Origin: Massospora cicadina
Taxonomy: Eukaryota; Entomophthoromycota; Entomophthoromycetes; Entomophthorales; Entomophthoraceae
Assembly (NCBI GenBank): GCA_022478985.1
Contig: JAKSZP010010614.1
Coordinates: 124,001-188,000 of the forward strand
Direction of reading: 5' to 3'
DNA length: 64,000 bases
Positions within the stretch are counted from its first letter, which is position 1; every line of letters starts with the position of its first letter. The translations under genes and the position numbers were made by a program. This document shows positions 32,262-42,105 of the stretch, piece by piece. Below the pieces are notes generated by a model. That model saw only the letters and a list, made by a program, of their open reading frames with translations. It was not told the origin of the DNA and searched no databases.

Positions 32262-33790
32262 ATGGCATGTGATCATTGCATACATCAAACCCTGTCATAC
32301 CAAAATATCACATATGTAAACTGTTTTGCCACTTTACAAGATTTAGGACTTTATCCTCTGGTGACCATCACCCTAGTCAATAGTAAAAGTGGTGACAACC
32401 TTACTCCCAATGAGCGTCAAAATGTAGAAGCCCTTCTCAAAGAATATTAAGATTTTTTCTTAAAAACCTGGCAATTATGAGAAGATTTCTGTGGTAATCC
32501 ACCAAGTGAAAACTAAGGATCATCCTTCAATTAAAGTTTATGCTTACCAAAAGTCTATAGTATAGTAGGCTCAATTAGCTCTTGAGTTAAAACAACTATT
32601 AGATGATAACCTAATGGACCATCCAAAAGCCTTTAGGATTCCCCTCTGCTATGATATGCAAAATAAGTGAAGGACACCAAGTTGCCACGGATTATTTCCA
32701 ACTAAATTCTATCACATGAAAAGATAGTTACCCCCTACCTCATATATAGATAACTCTTTACATCTAATGTCCAGATCAAGATATTTTTGGTAATGGATCT
32801 TGCCAGCAGTTACTGGCAGATTGACATATCCCCCAAGGATTGCAAAAAATGTACATTTATCTCTAACAAAGGGATTTTGAAACCTACCCAGGTGTTGCAG
32901 GTGCTATGCAATGCCCCTACTACTTTCTAAAAAGCAATGGATGGATTATAGGAAATTTTAGATGTTCATGAAAAGATGGCTATGTTGTTGAGATAGACAT
33001 CTTTTCATGAACATCTATCACCCACCTAGCTCACCTTAGGGAGGGTTTTTGGAGATTGTGGCAAACTTTTCTAAAATTAAAACCCTCCAAATTTTCCTTT
33101 TTTCAAAAGGAAAGGTATTTTTTGACATCAGGTAAGTCAAGAAAAATATACCAGATGGATGACAAGGTTATGATCATCTCTAAAATGTAACTGTTTAAAT
33201 TTTTTGAGATGTGCAAGTTTTTTTGATATCAGATAGTATTGCTAATTAATTCATCATTTTTCAGATACATCCAAACTCTTAGTTTATATGTTAAAGAAGG
33301 GAATTTTTTTCCAGTGAGAAAGGCAGCAGCAGTCTTTTGATCTATTGCATTCAGCTCTTACCCATGCCCCTGTTCTTATAAACTCTTGACTTTAAAAATT
33401 ATTTTTACTTAATAAGATGCTAGTGATATTGTAATAGAAGCTATATTATCCCAACTTAACTAAAATCAAGTGTACCATCACATTGCTTACTACAGAAAAA
33501 CTTTAACCAAAGCTTAATTAAATTATAGTGTAACTAAACAAGAATGCTTGACAGTTCTAATAGCCTTAAACATTTCTTCCCTCACTTATATGGTCCCACT
33601 TAAAATAATTACTGTCAATACTTAGTTGTTATGGCTTTAGAAGATGAAAGATCCTGATGGGCGGTTGGCTTTTGGGCTTTAAAACTCCAGAATTACAGCT
33701 TCTATATTTTCCACTGCCCAGAGACAATTTATCAAAAAATTGATTGGTATCCAGATACTTATCCTTACCCTAGCTGAACCTAAGGAAGAT
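32262..33790 (+). pseudogene. reverse transcriptase and RNase H of element C
   Basis: RT phrases aligned to A and B: 'YFQLNSIT*KDSYPLPHI' near 32693-32750, then 'GNGSCQQLLAD*HIPQ', the decayed form of MDLASGYWQIDISPQ. 'AMQCPYYF*KAMDGL' matches NAPASFQRAMDHIL. The YLDD box is lost, replaced around 32978-33005 where a 20-bp inverted repeat occurs. RNase H is recognisable only in fragments to 33760 ('MKDPDGRLA' read with a stop). It is the most decayed pol in the window. Confidence 0.65.
32959..33017. repeat. perfect 20-bp inverted repeat with 19-nt loop
   Basis: tagatgttcatgaaaagatg at 32959-32978 is exactly complementary to 32998-33017. It lies where the RT catalytic box should be. The right arm fits the expected coding (…FxEHL) while the left arm does not, so the left arm looks like an inverted copy of the right one. 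Confidence 0.85.
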
Positions 33791-34297
33791 TGACTCTATG
33801 AACTTCTAACCCAAACTCATATGTGTAAAGATGAATCACTCATGAGTCAAAAGGAGTTAGATACAAGGTCAGTAAACGCTCAAATCTGGGATAGTATCTT
33901 CTACAAGTTAGTATCAACCTAATGGCTACCCTATATCTGACCCTATAAACAAATGGATGCTATCTTGGAAGGATATCTGCAAGTCAGACATGAAGGAATT
34001 CAGAAAACCTACTAATTGTTTGAAGCCCAGTGCTACTGGGTGGGGATGCTCCTTTAATTAATAAAATATTGAAGTCTTGTCTGGTTTGCAAAAGTCAAGC
34101 TAGCCCTACTCTCTGACCCTACATCCAGTAGTCCCTCCTTTTGAACCCTTTAATACCATTAGTACCAATGTGGTGGGCCCTCTCCCTCAAGCATCTGATG
34201 GCTATTAATTCCTTATACTGGGTGTCAATTATTTAACAAAGTGGATTGAATCCATATCCCCTCTGCAGATTTGGTAAAAGCCACATAATCATTTTTA
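33791..34297 (+). pseudogene. integrase of element C, part 1
   Basis: Degenerate amino-terminal region, then 'NPFNTISTNVVGPLPQASDGY' (~34145-34205) and 'LGVNYLTKWIESI' (~34216-34255), with Asn replacing the first catalytic Asp. The sequence is cut by the mariner at 34300 within 'ATFL', the same point as A's 'KATATFLLQHIFT'. Confidence 0.65.
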
Positions 34298-34299
34298 TA

Positions 34300-35623
34300 C
34301 AAGGGTCATTTTTAAAGTAAGAATTGATTGTACATTGCGTCTGCACAGGCTGTTGCATAACGTCCATTCAAGGTTAGCCACACTTGGACAGCCCCACTAT
34401 GCCGCTAGTATAAATCACATCTCTGCTGGTGTTGATTGTGTGGTTATACTGCTTTGTTTGTCAACACATTGATCAATAATCCCACCAATTGTGAAGTACA
34501 CTCTGTTATTCAGTTTTTTAATGCAAAAAAGTTCTTACTGCTGAAATTCACTGGCATATTGTTGAAGTTTATGGTGAAGGTATAATGAATGATGGAAATG
34601 TGCATAAATGATGTAGGCTTTTTTATGAAGGAATGTCAAATGTTCATGATGAAGAACAATCTGGGTGGCCTTCTGTCATGAATGAAGACTTGACACAAAA
34701 AGTTGATGAAAAAATTCACCAAAACAGGCGCTTCACTATTAATAAAATTCATCAGAAATTCCCACAAGGTTTCAAGATCAGAAGTTTATCAAATTGTTAG
34801 TGATAAACTTCACTACAAAAAACTTTGTGTGAGATGGGTGCCAAAAATGTTGACAGAAGAACACAAAACAAAGCGTTTGGCACATTCTTTGTTATTTTTG
34901 GAGCGCTATGATTAGATAAGGTGATGAATTCTTGAGTCACATTGTGACTGGTGATTAAACGTGGATTGTGTACTACACTCCAGAGACTAAACATCAATCC
35001 AGTGAGTGGCATCATATAAACTCTCTAAAAAAACCACAAAAATTTAAGAAAGAAACTTCAACATAAAAAATATGGCCACAGTTTTTAAACCTGGAAAAGC
35101 ATTCTTCTGATAGACTTTTTGCCAATAGGAATGATAATAAATGCTGAGAGGTATTGTGGAACCTTATTAAAGCTTAGGCGCACCATTCAAAACTGCCAGA
35201 GGGGACTGCTCTCTAATAGTGTTGTTCTGCTTCATGATAATGCTCAGCCTCATGTTGAGGCAAGAATAAAGATGCAACTGGACAACTTTCATTGGAAATT
35301 ACTGGATCATCCACCATAAAGCCCTGACTTAGCACCATCAGACTTTCATCCTTTCCCAAAACTTAAGGAATTTTTTGGTGTAAAGTGATTGGAAAGTGAT
35401 GACATGTTGGAAGAAACTGTTACTAACTGGTTTAACAGTCTGGCAGAAGAGTTCTTTGATGGGGGATCTAAAAGCTGGTGCCACAACTTAACAAATGTTT
35501 ATATAGTAATGGTGACTATAAAAAAGTAAAAAATATTAATATTTTAGTTTCTGAAACAATTTACATTCATAAAGTTTCTCTTATTCCATTACAAAACAGT
35601 TCTTACTTAAAAAATAACCCATG
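34300..35623 (+). mobile_element. mariner DNA transposon with TIRs and TA duplication
   Basis: The left end caagggtcatttttaaagtaag (from 34300) and right end cttacttaaaaaataacccatg (to 35623) are imperfect inverted repeats. TA flanks both sides (34298-34299 and 35624-35625). Length is 1324 bp, typical of Tc1/mariner elements of the mariner branch. It interrupts the integrase of C, whose reading resumes at taattctttt. Confidence 0.92.
34480..35480 (+). pseudogene. mariner transposase, inactivated
   Basis: The cut-and-paste transposase reads 'GMSNVHDEEQSGWPSVMNEDL' region (~34628-34690), a helix-turn-helix part, 'WVPKMLTEEHKTKRLA' (~34838-34885), 'HIVTGD*TW' (~34938-34965, where a TAA replaces Glu of TGDETW), 'VLLHDNAQPH' (~35224-35253) with the second catalytic Asp, and 'SPDLAPSDFH' (~35323-35350) with the third. 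This is the D,D34D signature. Several stops and frameshifts, including TAA next to the first Asp, make it non-autonomous at best. Confidence 0.9.
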
Positions 35624-35645
35624 TATAATTCTTTTATTACACAAT

Positions 35646-35965
35646 GGGTGTGGCATAGTCAGGATGGGTGTCCCACTATCACCCCTCACGTTGTGAGTTC
35701 CAATCCCATAATGGCAGAAATTACATTTCTGTGCCAAGAGAATATCAATATATGTGGATTTATGCACCATGCCTTGGTCTGACTAAGCAAATTAGTGAAG
35801 TTAAATCATGTAATCCCAGCCTATCAGAACACACACAGGAAGGTTTTACCCCCAGTACTTGGGTTTTGTCCTCCACTCCTATATTTTCACTCCCTAATCC
35901 TTATCCCCTCTATTGGTGCAGTATATTTGTCCCAAGGTCAGCCCACCCCAAATAAAATCAAATTA
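35646..35965 (+). mobile_element. SINE type 2 (tRNA-related head, ~310 bp)
   Basis: The head gggtgtggcatagtcagg contains an A-box-like segment. gagttccaatccc about 45 bp later is B-box-like, as in a tRNA-derived RNA polymerase III promoter. It ends with gcagtatatttgtcccaag and gtcagcccacc, the tail shared by all SINEs here. An imperfect TSD (ttattacacaa / ttatcacccaac) flanks it. A second copy lies at 59576-59880 (minus). Confidence 0.82.
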
Positions 35966-36700
35966 ATTAATTTATCACCCAACATGAGTGTCTTAACATA
36001 GTTTCCTTCAATAATAGAAAAACTTTCAGACATCAATAGTGCAAGGATTAACTGAGTTAATAGGGTCTACTCAAGTATTTTACATTCTTACTATTCTGCA
36101 ACCAATGGGATAATAGAGTGAGTGAATGCTACAGAACCTCTTTTTTTTAGTACTAGATGGTCCCAACCCAAATGCTACAGAACCTCAACCCTCCAAAAAT
36201 TAGCCTCAATTGATCCTCTACATTGCTACAATACTTACCCAGTGCGATTCTATCCTACTGAATTTGTTACCATTAAATTATTAAAAATGTCTTTTTTAAG
36301 ACTTTTGTGGAAGAAATCCCCAATTACCCTCTAAAGTACAGTCTATTTTAGACAGAGCCTCCCCAAGCCCCCAAAGTTACTTTGAAAGCTATTACTTATG
36401 AAATCATTTGGCTTCAGGCTCTGGTATCAAAATTTGTCTGCTACCACCTCCAAAGAGACAAGTCATTCAAGCAATAAACATGTCCCCCTGCATACCTTCC
36501 AGTCTGAAAATTTGGTTTTTTTTAACATCACTGGCCCAGTGGATTATATAACAAGTTAGGTTCCAGTTGATCAGGCTCCTGCAAAGTTATTTATAAATGG
36601 AGAAATTAACACTCAATTGTTAAGGTTGCTTAGGGAACTGTGGTGAACCTGGTATATAGTCAATATCTACAGCCCTTTACTCCCCTACACCAGGATCTAG
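35966..36700 (+). pseudogene. integrase of element C, part 2
   Basis: Resumes after the SINE with 'IVSFNNRKTF' (Asn for the second catalytic Asp, AAT at 36010-36012). Next comes a degraded 'NGTMER' equivalent near 36100-36130, interrupted by micro-insertion M3, and the C-terminal part to the purine tract at ~36698. No open frame longer than ~75 codons. Confidence 0.6.
36125..36186 (-). mobile_element. micro-retroposon M3 (30 bp) with perfect 16-bp TSD
   Basis: aatgctacagaacctc at 36125-36140 is repeated exactly at 36171-36186. The 30 bases between read, on the minus strand, tgg then GTTGGGACCATCTAGTACT and eight A's. Confidence 0.9.
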
Positions 36701-37245
36701 AAGGGGGCGTTTACAGGATTCCAGTTAAACTAACAGTTTGGCTAATACCATTGTTGGGGATCATCCCCAAACTAAAAGTTCAATTATCTCTGATGGCAGA
36801 ATCTAAACTTAATCTAAAAGGTCTGGTTAATAACATTGTTGGGGATCATCCAAAACTAAATAGCTAATCATTTTAATGTCAAAGTCTAAACCCAATCCCA
36901 ACAATTGAATGCTACTATTTTGAAAAGTACTATGATGTTGCAGAGTCCCCAAAGAGCAAACCAGTATATATCTTGGCTCAGAAGCATTTGTCAATTGTCC
37001 CCAAAATTTAATTCCTGATTTCCTCTAAATATATAAACTAGCAGATAAACTAAGTTTCTTTTAATCATAATAAAGTTATAAATAATTGTTGCTATTATAT
37101 AGCATATTTTAAGGTTAATCATTGATTAAAGAGTTTTTTCCTTAATTTTATATCTAAAATATATAAACAAATATACTTGCATCTGGGTCTTCAGAAGATT
37201 TGAACTGTAAATTGAAAAGTGGGAAACTAACCCCCTGTCCTGACA
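36698..37245 (+). repeat. polypurine tract and 3' LTR of element C
   Basis: agaagggggcg (36700-36709) precedes the LTR starting near 36711, and the end tgaca is at 37241-37245. The U3 region carries two copies of an attgttggggatcatcc phrase ~75 bp apart; only one is present in the 5' LTR. An open frame of 75 codons (36640-36867) crosses the purine tract here too, but its product does not resemble the DL.H..D peptide of D and E. Confidence 0.8.
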
Positions 37246-37696
37246 GCAATGAAAAATATAACTTTTTAATTGGATGGGTATTTAGAATAGTTATAGCTTA
37301 CCTTAGAAAAGGTAAAGATACAAAATTCAACTGCTAGTAAATAGATAAAAGTGAAGCTTTTTTATAGTTATTCATGATTCCCTACCTACTTGTAAAGCTT
37401 ATTAGATCATAGAAATATACATAATATAAATCTACAATATAAGATTAATTTATTAATTTTTAAAAAGCATCTTTTAAATTAATAGCTTTATTTTTATACC
37501 ATTTTTAACTAAAAGCAACACATAATTTTTAAAATACTATCTGATCATACTATAATTTTACAATACTAAAATACTTTACATTTTTGTACTAAACTTATAT
37601 AGAGTTTATAGTGTTATTTATCAAATGAAGAATATTTTCTATAATTATTACTTCTTGATAAATATTATAACAATAAATCTATATCACACTTCTTAA
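37246..37696. other. AT-rich DNA without genes
   Basis: Right flank of element C. Nothing recognised. Confidence 0.5.
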
Positions 37697-37826
37697 GGGT
37701 GGTTAGCCGAGCATGTAAAACTACTTCCACCCCTAGTGCAGGTTTTGAGTTCGAAACCTGTACTGGCTAGAAAACATTCTCGGTGTGGTATATTTGTCTC
37801 AAGGTCGACCCACCTCGTTTAATTTT
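37697..37826 (+). mobile_element. SINE type 1 (tRNA-related, ~130 bp)
   Basis: gggtggttagccgagc resembles the 5' part of a tRNA with A box, and gagttcgaaacc is a near-consensus B box. The body ends gtatatttgtctcaaggtc then gacccacc. TSD: atatcacacttctt on the left and atatcatacttctt on the right (37828-37841). No tRNA 3' half can be folded, so this is a SINE and not a functional tRNA gene. Confidence 0.88.
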
Positions 37827-37842
37827 TTATATCATACTTCTT

Positions 37843-39230
37843 TTTATCATAGTCTATATAAACTTTTAACACTGATACCTGCTTTTTTATAACTTTATAA
37901 TATGGTCTCTTGGGAAACTAAGTTTTAGTGACTATGATAATAAATAACACAAGTAATAGCACACTTGAAAAGCTATGAATAGAAACAAAGTTGCACAGAT
38001 AACATAAATAAGTTAAATTATCAATTCTTAAATATGAAATTATAATTATGTTAAGTAAAGAAAAGATGATGCAGGCAAAGCTTCAGTAGAAAGTAGTTTG
38101 ATATCTAATGCAGTGATATTTCACCTATACAGTTTTACACTATAAATAATCCATTAAAACTAATGTGAAATCTTGAGTTCACAAGTCAAAAACTAAATAA
38201 TTAAACTATGAAAATTTACTAGCTTACCAAATTACTATAATAATACATATTTATTTTTTAATCTTGACTCTGATTTAGCTAAAAGCTCCCCTAGTTGGAT
38301 TTTTTGACATGGTATGTCCTATGGCTGGGGGTATGTTCAAAATCCAGGCAAGTATGAGATCATATATGGTGAGCTTAAATTATTATGGGTGTGAATTGTT
38401 TTTGGATAGGTTGACCAATAAAATCAACTAGATTTAAAATGAATTATTGTAGATGGCAATCAGTAAATTTAGCATAGAGTGACCAATTAAATCAACCAAA
38501 TAGATAAAATGAGGTAATATAGATAGATATCTGAAAGTTTACCATATAATTGACTGATAAAATCAACTAAATAATAAAAACCAAATAAGTAAAACTGCCA
38601 ACCTTATACCTGAAACATTGAACTAATCAATTTAAATGAACAATATATATATCATAAAATATTTGTGTCAAGTTTATCAGAGACAGGTAAATAGTCTAGA
38701 AGTAGGTGTTGAAATAAACATGCATTTATAATGATTAATTTATAAGTTAATTTTCTAAACCACCACAACTCAAATGCTACCTAATTTAATATAAATTAAA
38801 TAAATTTGAATTTATCTACCAGCATTTGCCTGCTGTCATACATAGTTTTAGTTAGGCTAATCCAACCATTACTTAAGTAATCTAACCATCTCAGGTAATA
38901 TTCTTTTAAAAGTTAAATGACAAAACACAATGATAGTATCCTATCATAACAGTAGATAAAATATTAAGAAAATTTCCAACAACCTTCAACCATAAGGTAT
39001 ATATCATGTACTTAAGCTTTTTACCATAAGGTATAACTTAAATCATTTTTTCATTAATGACTTTGTTTTTCTACCAGTTACTTTATTGCTATAGTTAGCT
39101 TAAAATTCACAGTATATTTATATAGTTTATGAATCTTCAAGGCTAATATTATAAGAAAATCATAATATAGTTTCTGGTTAGTAAAAATTATAAAGTAGCT
39201 ATTAGTTTTAAATAAATGCACATAAATGAT
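37843..39230. repeat. AT-rich stretch with decayed ~73-bp tandem repeat
   Basis: gaccaataaaatcaacta (~38412), gaccaattaaatcaacc (~38482) and gactgataaaatcaacta (~38555) recur every ~70-73 bp within 38400-38620. The remainder shows no gene. CpG is nearly absent. Confidence 0.5.
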
Positions 39231-39255
39231 AGTATATCTCTTAAAAATTATCTGA

Positions 39256-39374
39256 GGTGGGTTGACCTTGAGATAAATATACTACACCAAGAATATTCTC
39301 TAGCCAGTACAATTTTCAAACTCAAAACCTGCACTAGGGGTGAAAGCAGTTTTACCCACTCAGCTAACCACCCT
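39256..39374 (-). mobile_element. SINE type 1, minus strand, split by a retroposon at its 5' end
   Basis: Tail (ggtgggttgacc...aaatatactac) on the left and head (gctaaccaccc) on the right. The SINE's own TSD agtatatctctt is at 39231-39242 and, beyond the nested retroposon, at 40978-40989. The last bases of the SINE head are duplicated by the later insertion. Confidence 0.85.
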
Positions 39375-39377
39375 TCT

Positions 39378-40962
39378 TTTTTTAAAAAAAACTCCATACT
39401 TTATTAAATAAATTTAAGGGAAAAAAAAGTAAGAGGGAAGGGTGGAATACAGATGATTCAGCTGAGGGTAAAAAAATTGGGGATTTGGGCCGCTAGAGTT
39501 CTAGCACCTCTAACCATCGCTGATTGACAATTGCCATCACTAGCCATATTTCTAGCAGTGGCAGGCTTACAGGCCATACTATTCTAAGATGATTAGTAGC
39601 TTCATTGCATGCAATGAGCGATCTGGTGGGGAAAGCCAAAAGTGTGGCCTTATAACACCTGGGGATTATACACAAGAATTTTGAGATCCGGCGGAGCTGA
39701 TCGGAGATAATCCAAATGGTCTTCAATACCAAACCTCTGTGATAGGGGTGCTCATTGCTCATAACCTTGGTGACAAGTGCACAGTGAATTACCCATACAC
39801 AATACTGGTAAATGAAAGCTCATAGTTGGATCTGAGCTGTTCTCAGGTTTTTGTAAAGAATAGGTCTTGCAATGGATGTATACCCAGAGGCAAATGATCA
39901 CCTGATAGGATATATTATATCATGGACCAGTGTTTTTTGAACATGGTGTATTCATAATAGTGATATACTATATCTGCTTCCAGTTTGGTCACCGATATAG
40001 AGTCATCCCAACCTTGGTTGGTCTTCAATGGATCATCTTAGTTTGGTGATTGGATATTTGGGATTGGCTATCAATATATTATTGAGCTATAGCCCCCTGT
40101 CAGAATGCTTTTATTGGGGATTGTGCCCAATTGTGTATCAGGCATTCCACCCGATGAGTTACTCATGCTACCAAATCAATTTTGGTCAGGGACCATTTGC
40201 CCCCCCTGACCGGGCTGTTTCAGGGTTGGCACCTGACTTATTCTTCACCCAAATACCCTGAGCTAATTTGGTAAGTTTCTCTGTGTCAGTAGAAAACTTT
40301 TTATTGCTTGACTCCATTAGTTTAAATCACTGATTTTCATTATTCAAATCTGAGTTGGTTTCAGATTCTACCAATACCTCATCCAGGTTTTTTACTTTAT
40401 TGGCAAGAGTTTTCTCACCCTGCAAGGCCCTAGTCCCCCCTGCTGATTGAGATTCACTGGGGAATATTCCCAACTCCGCTGTTCTTGGCATCAGCCCTCA
40501 CTCCCAGAAGGTTGCATTTGTTGTCTGGGTATTGGTGGGCATTGATCCTAAGGAGTCAACCCCATCATTTGCACTATTCATTAGTGCTCCGTGACCCATC
40601 TCTGCATTCATTCATTTTGTAGTTGTTTGTGTTGCCAGTTCATTACTTGGCACATACATGGTGGAATGCCCAGGCCCATTTCTAGTCATGTTGGGGCTTG
40701 GGCCAGCGGGAAGGTTGGCAGATGGTTTGTCCATCTCAATGACCTTGGTTTTATTATTAATAAAACTCACTATCAGCGCAGGCAAGTCATCCATTTCTAT
40801 GTGCTGCACATAGATGAGCAGCTTGCCTTCCCTACGCTTGGTTGGTTGGCCTTTATTCACTGTCTATAAAATTGCAGTGTGGTATGGCAGTTGGTTGCTC
40901 TCTCAGTTCTTGTTCAATTCACTTTTTGTTATAAAAAGTGATATTTGTGAGAGAGAGGGATG
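39378..40962 (-). mobile_element. retroposed sequence of unknown origin inserted in the SINE head
   Basis: gctaaccacccttct occurs at 39363-39377 and 40963-40977, a 15-bp TSD made from the SINE head. On the minus strand the insert ends ...ttaataaagtatggag and then a T/A-rich end, so an AATAAA signal lies about 20 bases before the 3' end. Minus-strand open stretches are 40612-40860 (82 codons), a ~55-codon acidic stretch near 40320-40480 and 39493-39762 (89 codons). None matches a domain I recognise. It may be a retroposed cellular or element mRNA (processed pseudogene) or an ORF1-type sequence. Confidence 0.7.
39493..39762 (-). pseudogene. 89-codon open stretch at the 3' end of the retroposed sequence
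   Basis: Reads a basic, hydrophobic sequence ('TIWIISDQLRRISKF', 'IACNEATNHLRIVWP'). It lies immediately before the AATAAA. Upstream, the same frame continues through stops with protein-like sequence ('VTKLEADI'-type phrases in a neighbouring frame). Family unknown; probably the C-terminal end of the source protein. Confidence 0.35.
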
Positions 40963-41464
40963 GCTAACCACCCTTCTAGTATATCTCTTTGTTTCTATAT
41001 TCTGAACCATAAGAAGCAATATTTGGAATTAAACAACCTATAATCTATTGGTTACTTTAATTGTGCTTCAAATGTCACCGGTGTCAAATGAAATTTTATT
41101 TTACAAAATTAATTCATCTAGACTCTTGGCCGCCAACATTCTAGTAATTTCAAGTACTGAATCAAGCTTGCAGTTTTTTGATTGATACACTGAATCAAGT
41201 AAACGTTCTTGAAATCGAAAATATTAAGCGGCTTATGAGAAAGTTGCTATATGATTGAATTAACAGTTTGTACTATATTGAATTTGGTTTGTTAATCTAG
41301 TACTTTTATGGATTTAGTCTTTTTGATCAGTGGAGATCCTTATTTTTAAGAGGATTTTTAATTCGAAATTACCATAACTTGATTGAAATTCAAATAAAAT
41401 CTAAAATCAGGTTCTAAAATTTTCAAAGTTTTTCAAGATGAAATGATCACTAATTGAGTTGCAC

Positions 41465-41530
41465 ATTGGCGAGAGCTATATATATTTGAGCCTTCATTGT
41501 GCAGAATAATTGTTGCTATCAAGGTAAGTA
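41465..41530 (+). promoter_or_regulatory. possible TATA promoter with nearby splice donor
   Basis: gctatatatattt at ~41477 is followed about 35-45 bp later by gctatcaag|gtaagta (41514-41529), a full-strength U2-type donor. A second donor-like tggtaagta is at ~41870 after a pyrimidine-rich tract ending in cag. This fits a short first exon, but no downstream coding exon was found. Confidence 0.25.
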
Positions 41531-42040
41531 TTGTTTATGTTTTAATTATTCTATGATGCTATACGTAATTTGCGTTTGAAGTTTGTCTGGTTTACGCTCG
41601 CCGGCATATTAATAACCTTCAAAGTTTATGAAACCATTTTAAACTGATTTTTAAAACTTAATACACAAGTTTAATACAAAACATTAATCAAAATTCTAGG
41701 TATTATTTAGTCGAGCTTCTTTTGAGTTCATGATGAAACTCTACATCATAGCCAGTGGCTCTGACGACTTTTTATCACCAAGATCTCTGAAGATTTAGAT
41801 TCCTAGATACTTTTAAAATGAAAAACTTCTAACCTTATACTCTAGGGTTCTACCTTTCCTTATGTCAGTGGTAAGTAAAGCTAATTTTTAAGTTTTTTAA
41901 TGTTGATAAGAGTGACCTGAAATTAATGATTCATATAATTACAATTCTCTGAATGTTTCCGTATCTTTTTTTATTTTTAATGCCAATTACTAATCTCATA
42001 AATTTAAGCCCTTTGGATGAAAGATAGCTTTGCTTAATAA

Positions 42041-42105
42041 AGATTAACTTATCATCCTTGGGTTGGGACCATCTAGTACTAAAAAAAAAAAGATTAACTT
42101 ATCAT
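42041..42105 (+). mobile_element. micro-retroposon M4 (35 bp) with 15-bp TSD
   Basis: agattaacttatcat at 42041-42055 is repeated at 42091-42105. The insert is the longest of the five: ccttg then GGTTGGGACCATCTAGTACT and ten A's. Confidence 0.9.

Larger units (their letters stand above)
26890..37245 (+). mobile_element. Ty3/gypsy retrotransposon C with four nested insertions
   Basis: The LTRs at 26890-28241 and 36711-37245 share start (TGACAGG / TTACAGG), end (…CTGTC..GACA type) and body. gtaat before the left LTR and gcaat after the right one form a 5-bp TSD with one change. The 5' LTR is split by an 895-bp D-family solo LTR. The internal region holds gag, protease, RT, RNase H and integrase remnants of the A/B lineage, interrupted by a 1.9-kb retroposon, a mariner, a SINE and a micro-insertion. 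The 3' LTR also has an internal ~75-bp duplication (…attgttggggatcatcc… twice). Confidence 0.85.

Noticed and set aside
36640..36867. Open frame crossing C's polypurine tract as another member of the U3 peptide family
   Set aside because: The frame is open, but the peptide comes from the repeated ggggatcatcc unit and lacks the DL.H..D block.
37697..37770. tRNA gene at the heads of type 1 SINEs
   Set aside because: A and B boxes are present, but no acceptor or anticodon arm pairing can be made, and the sequence continues into a shared SINE body and tail with TSDs.
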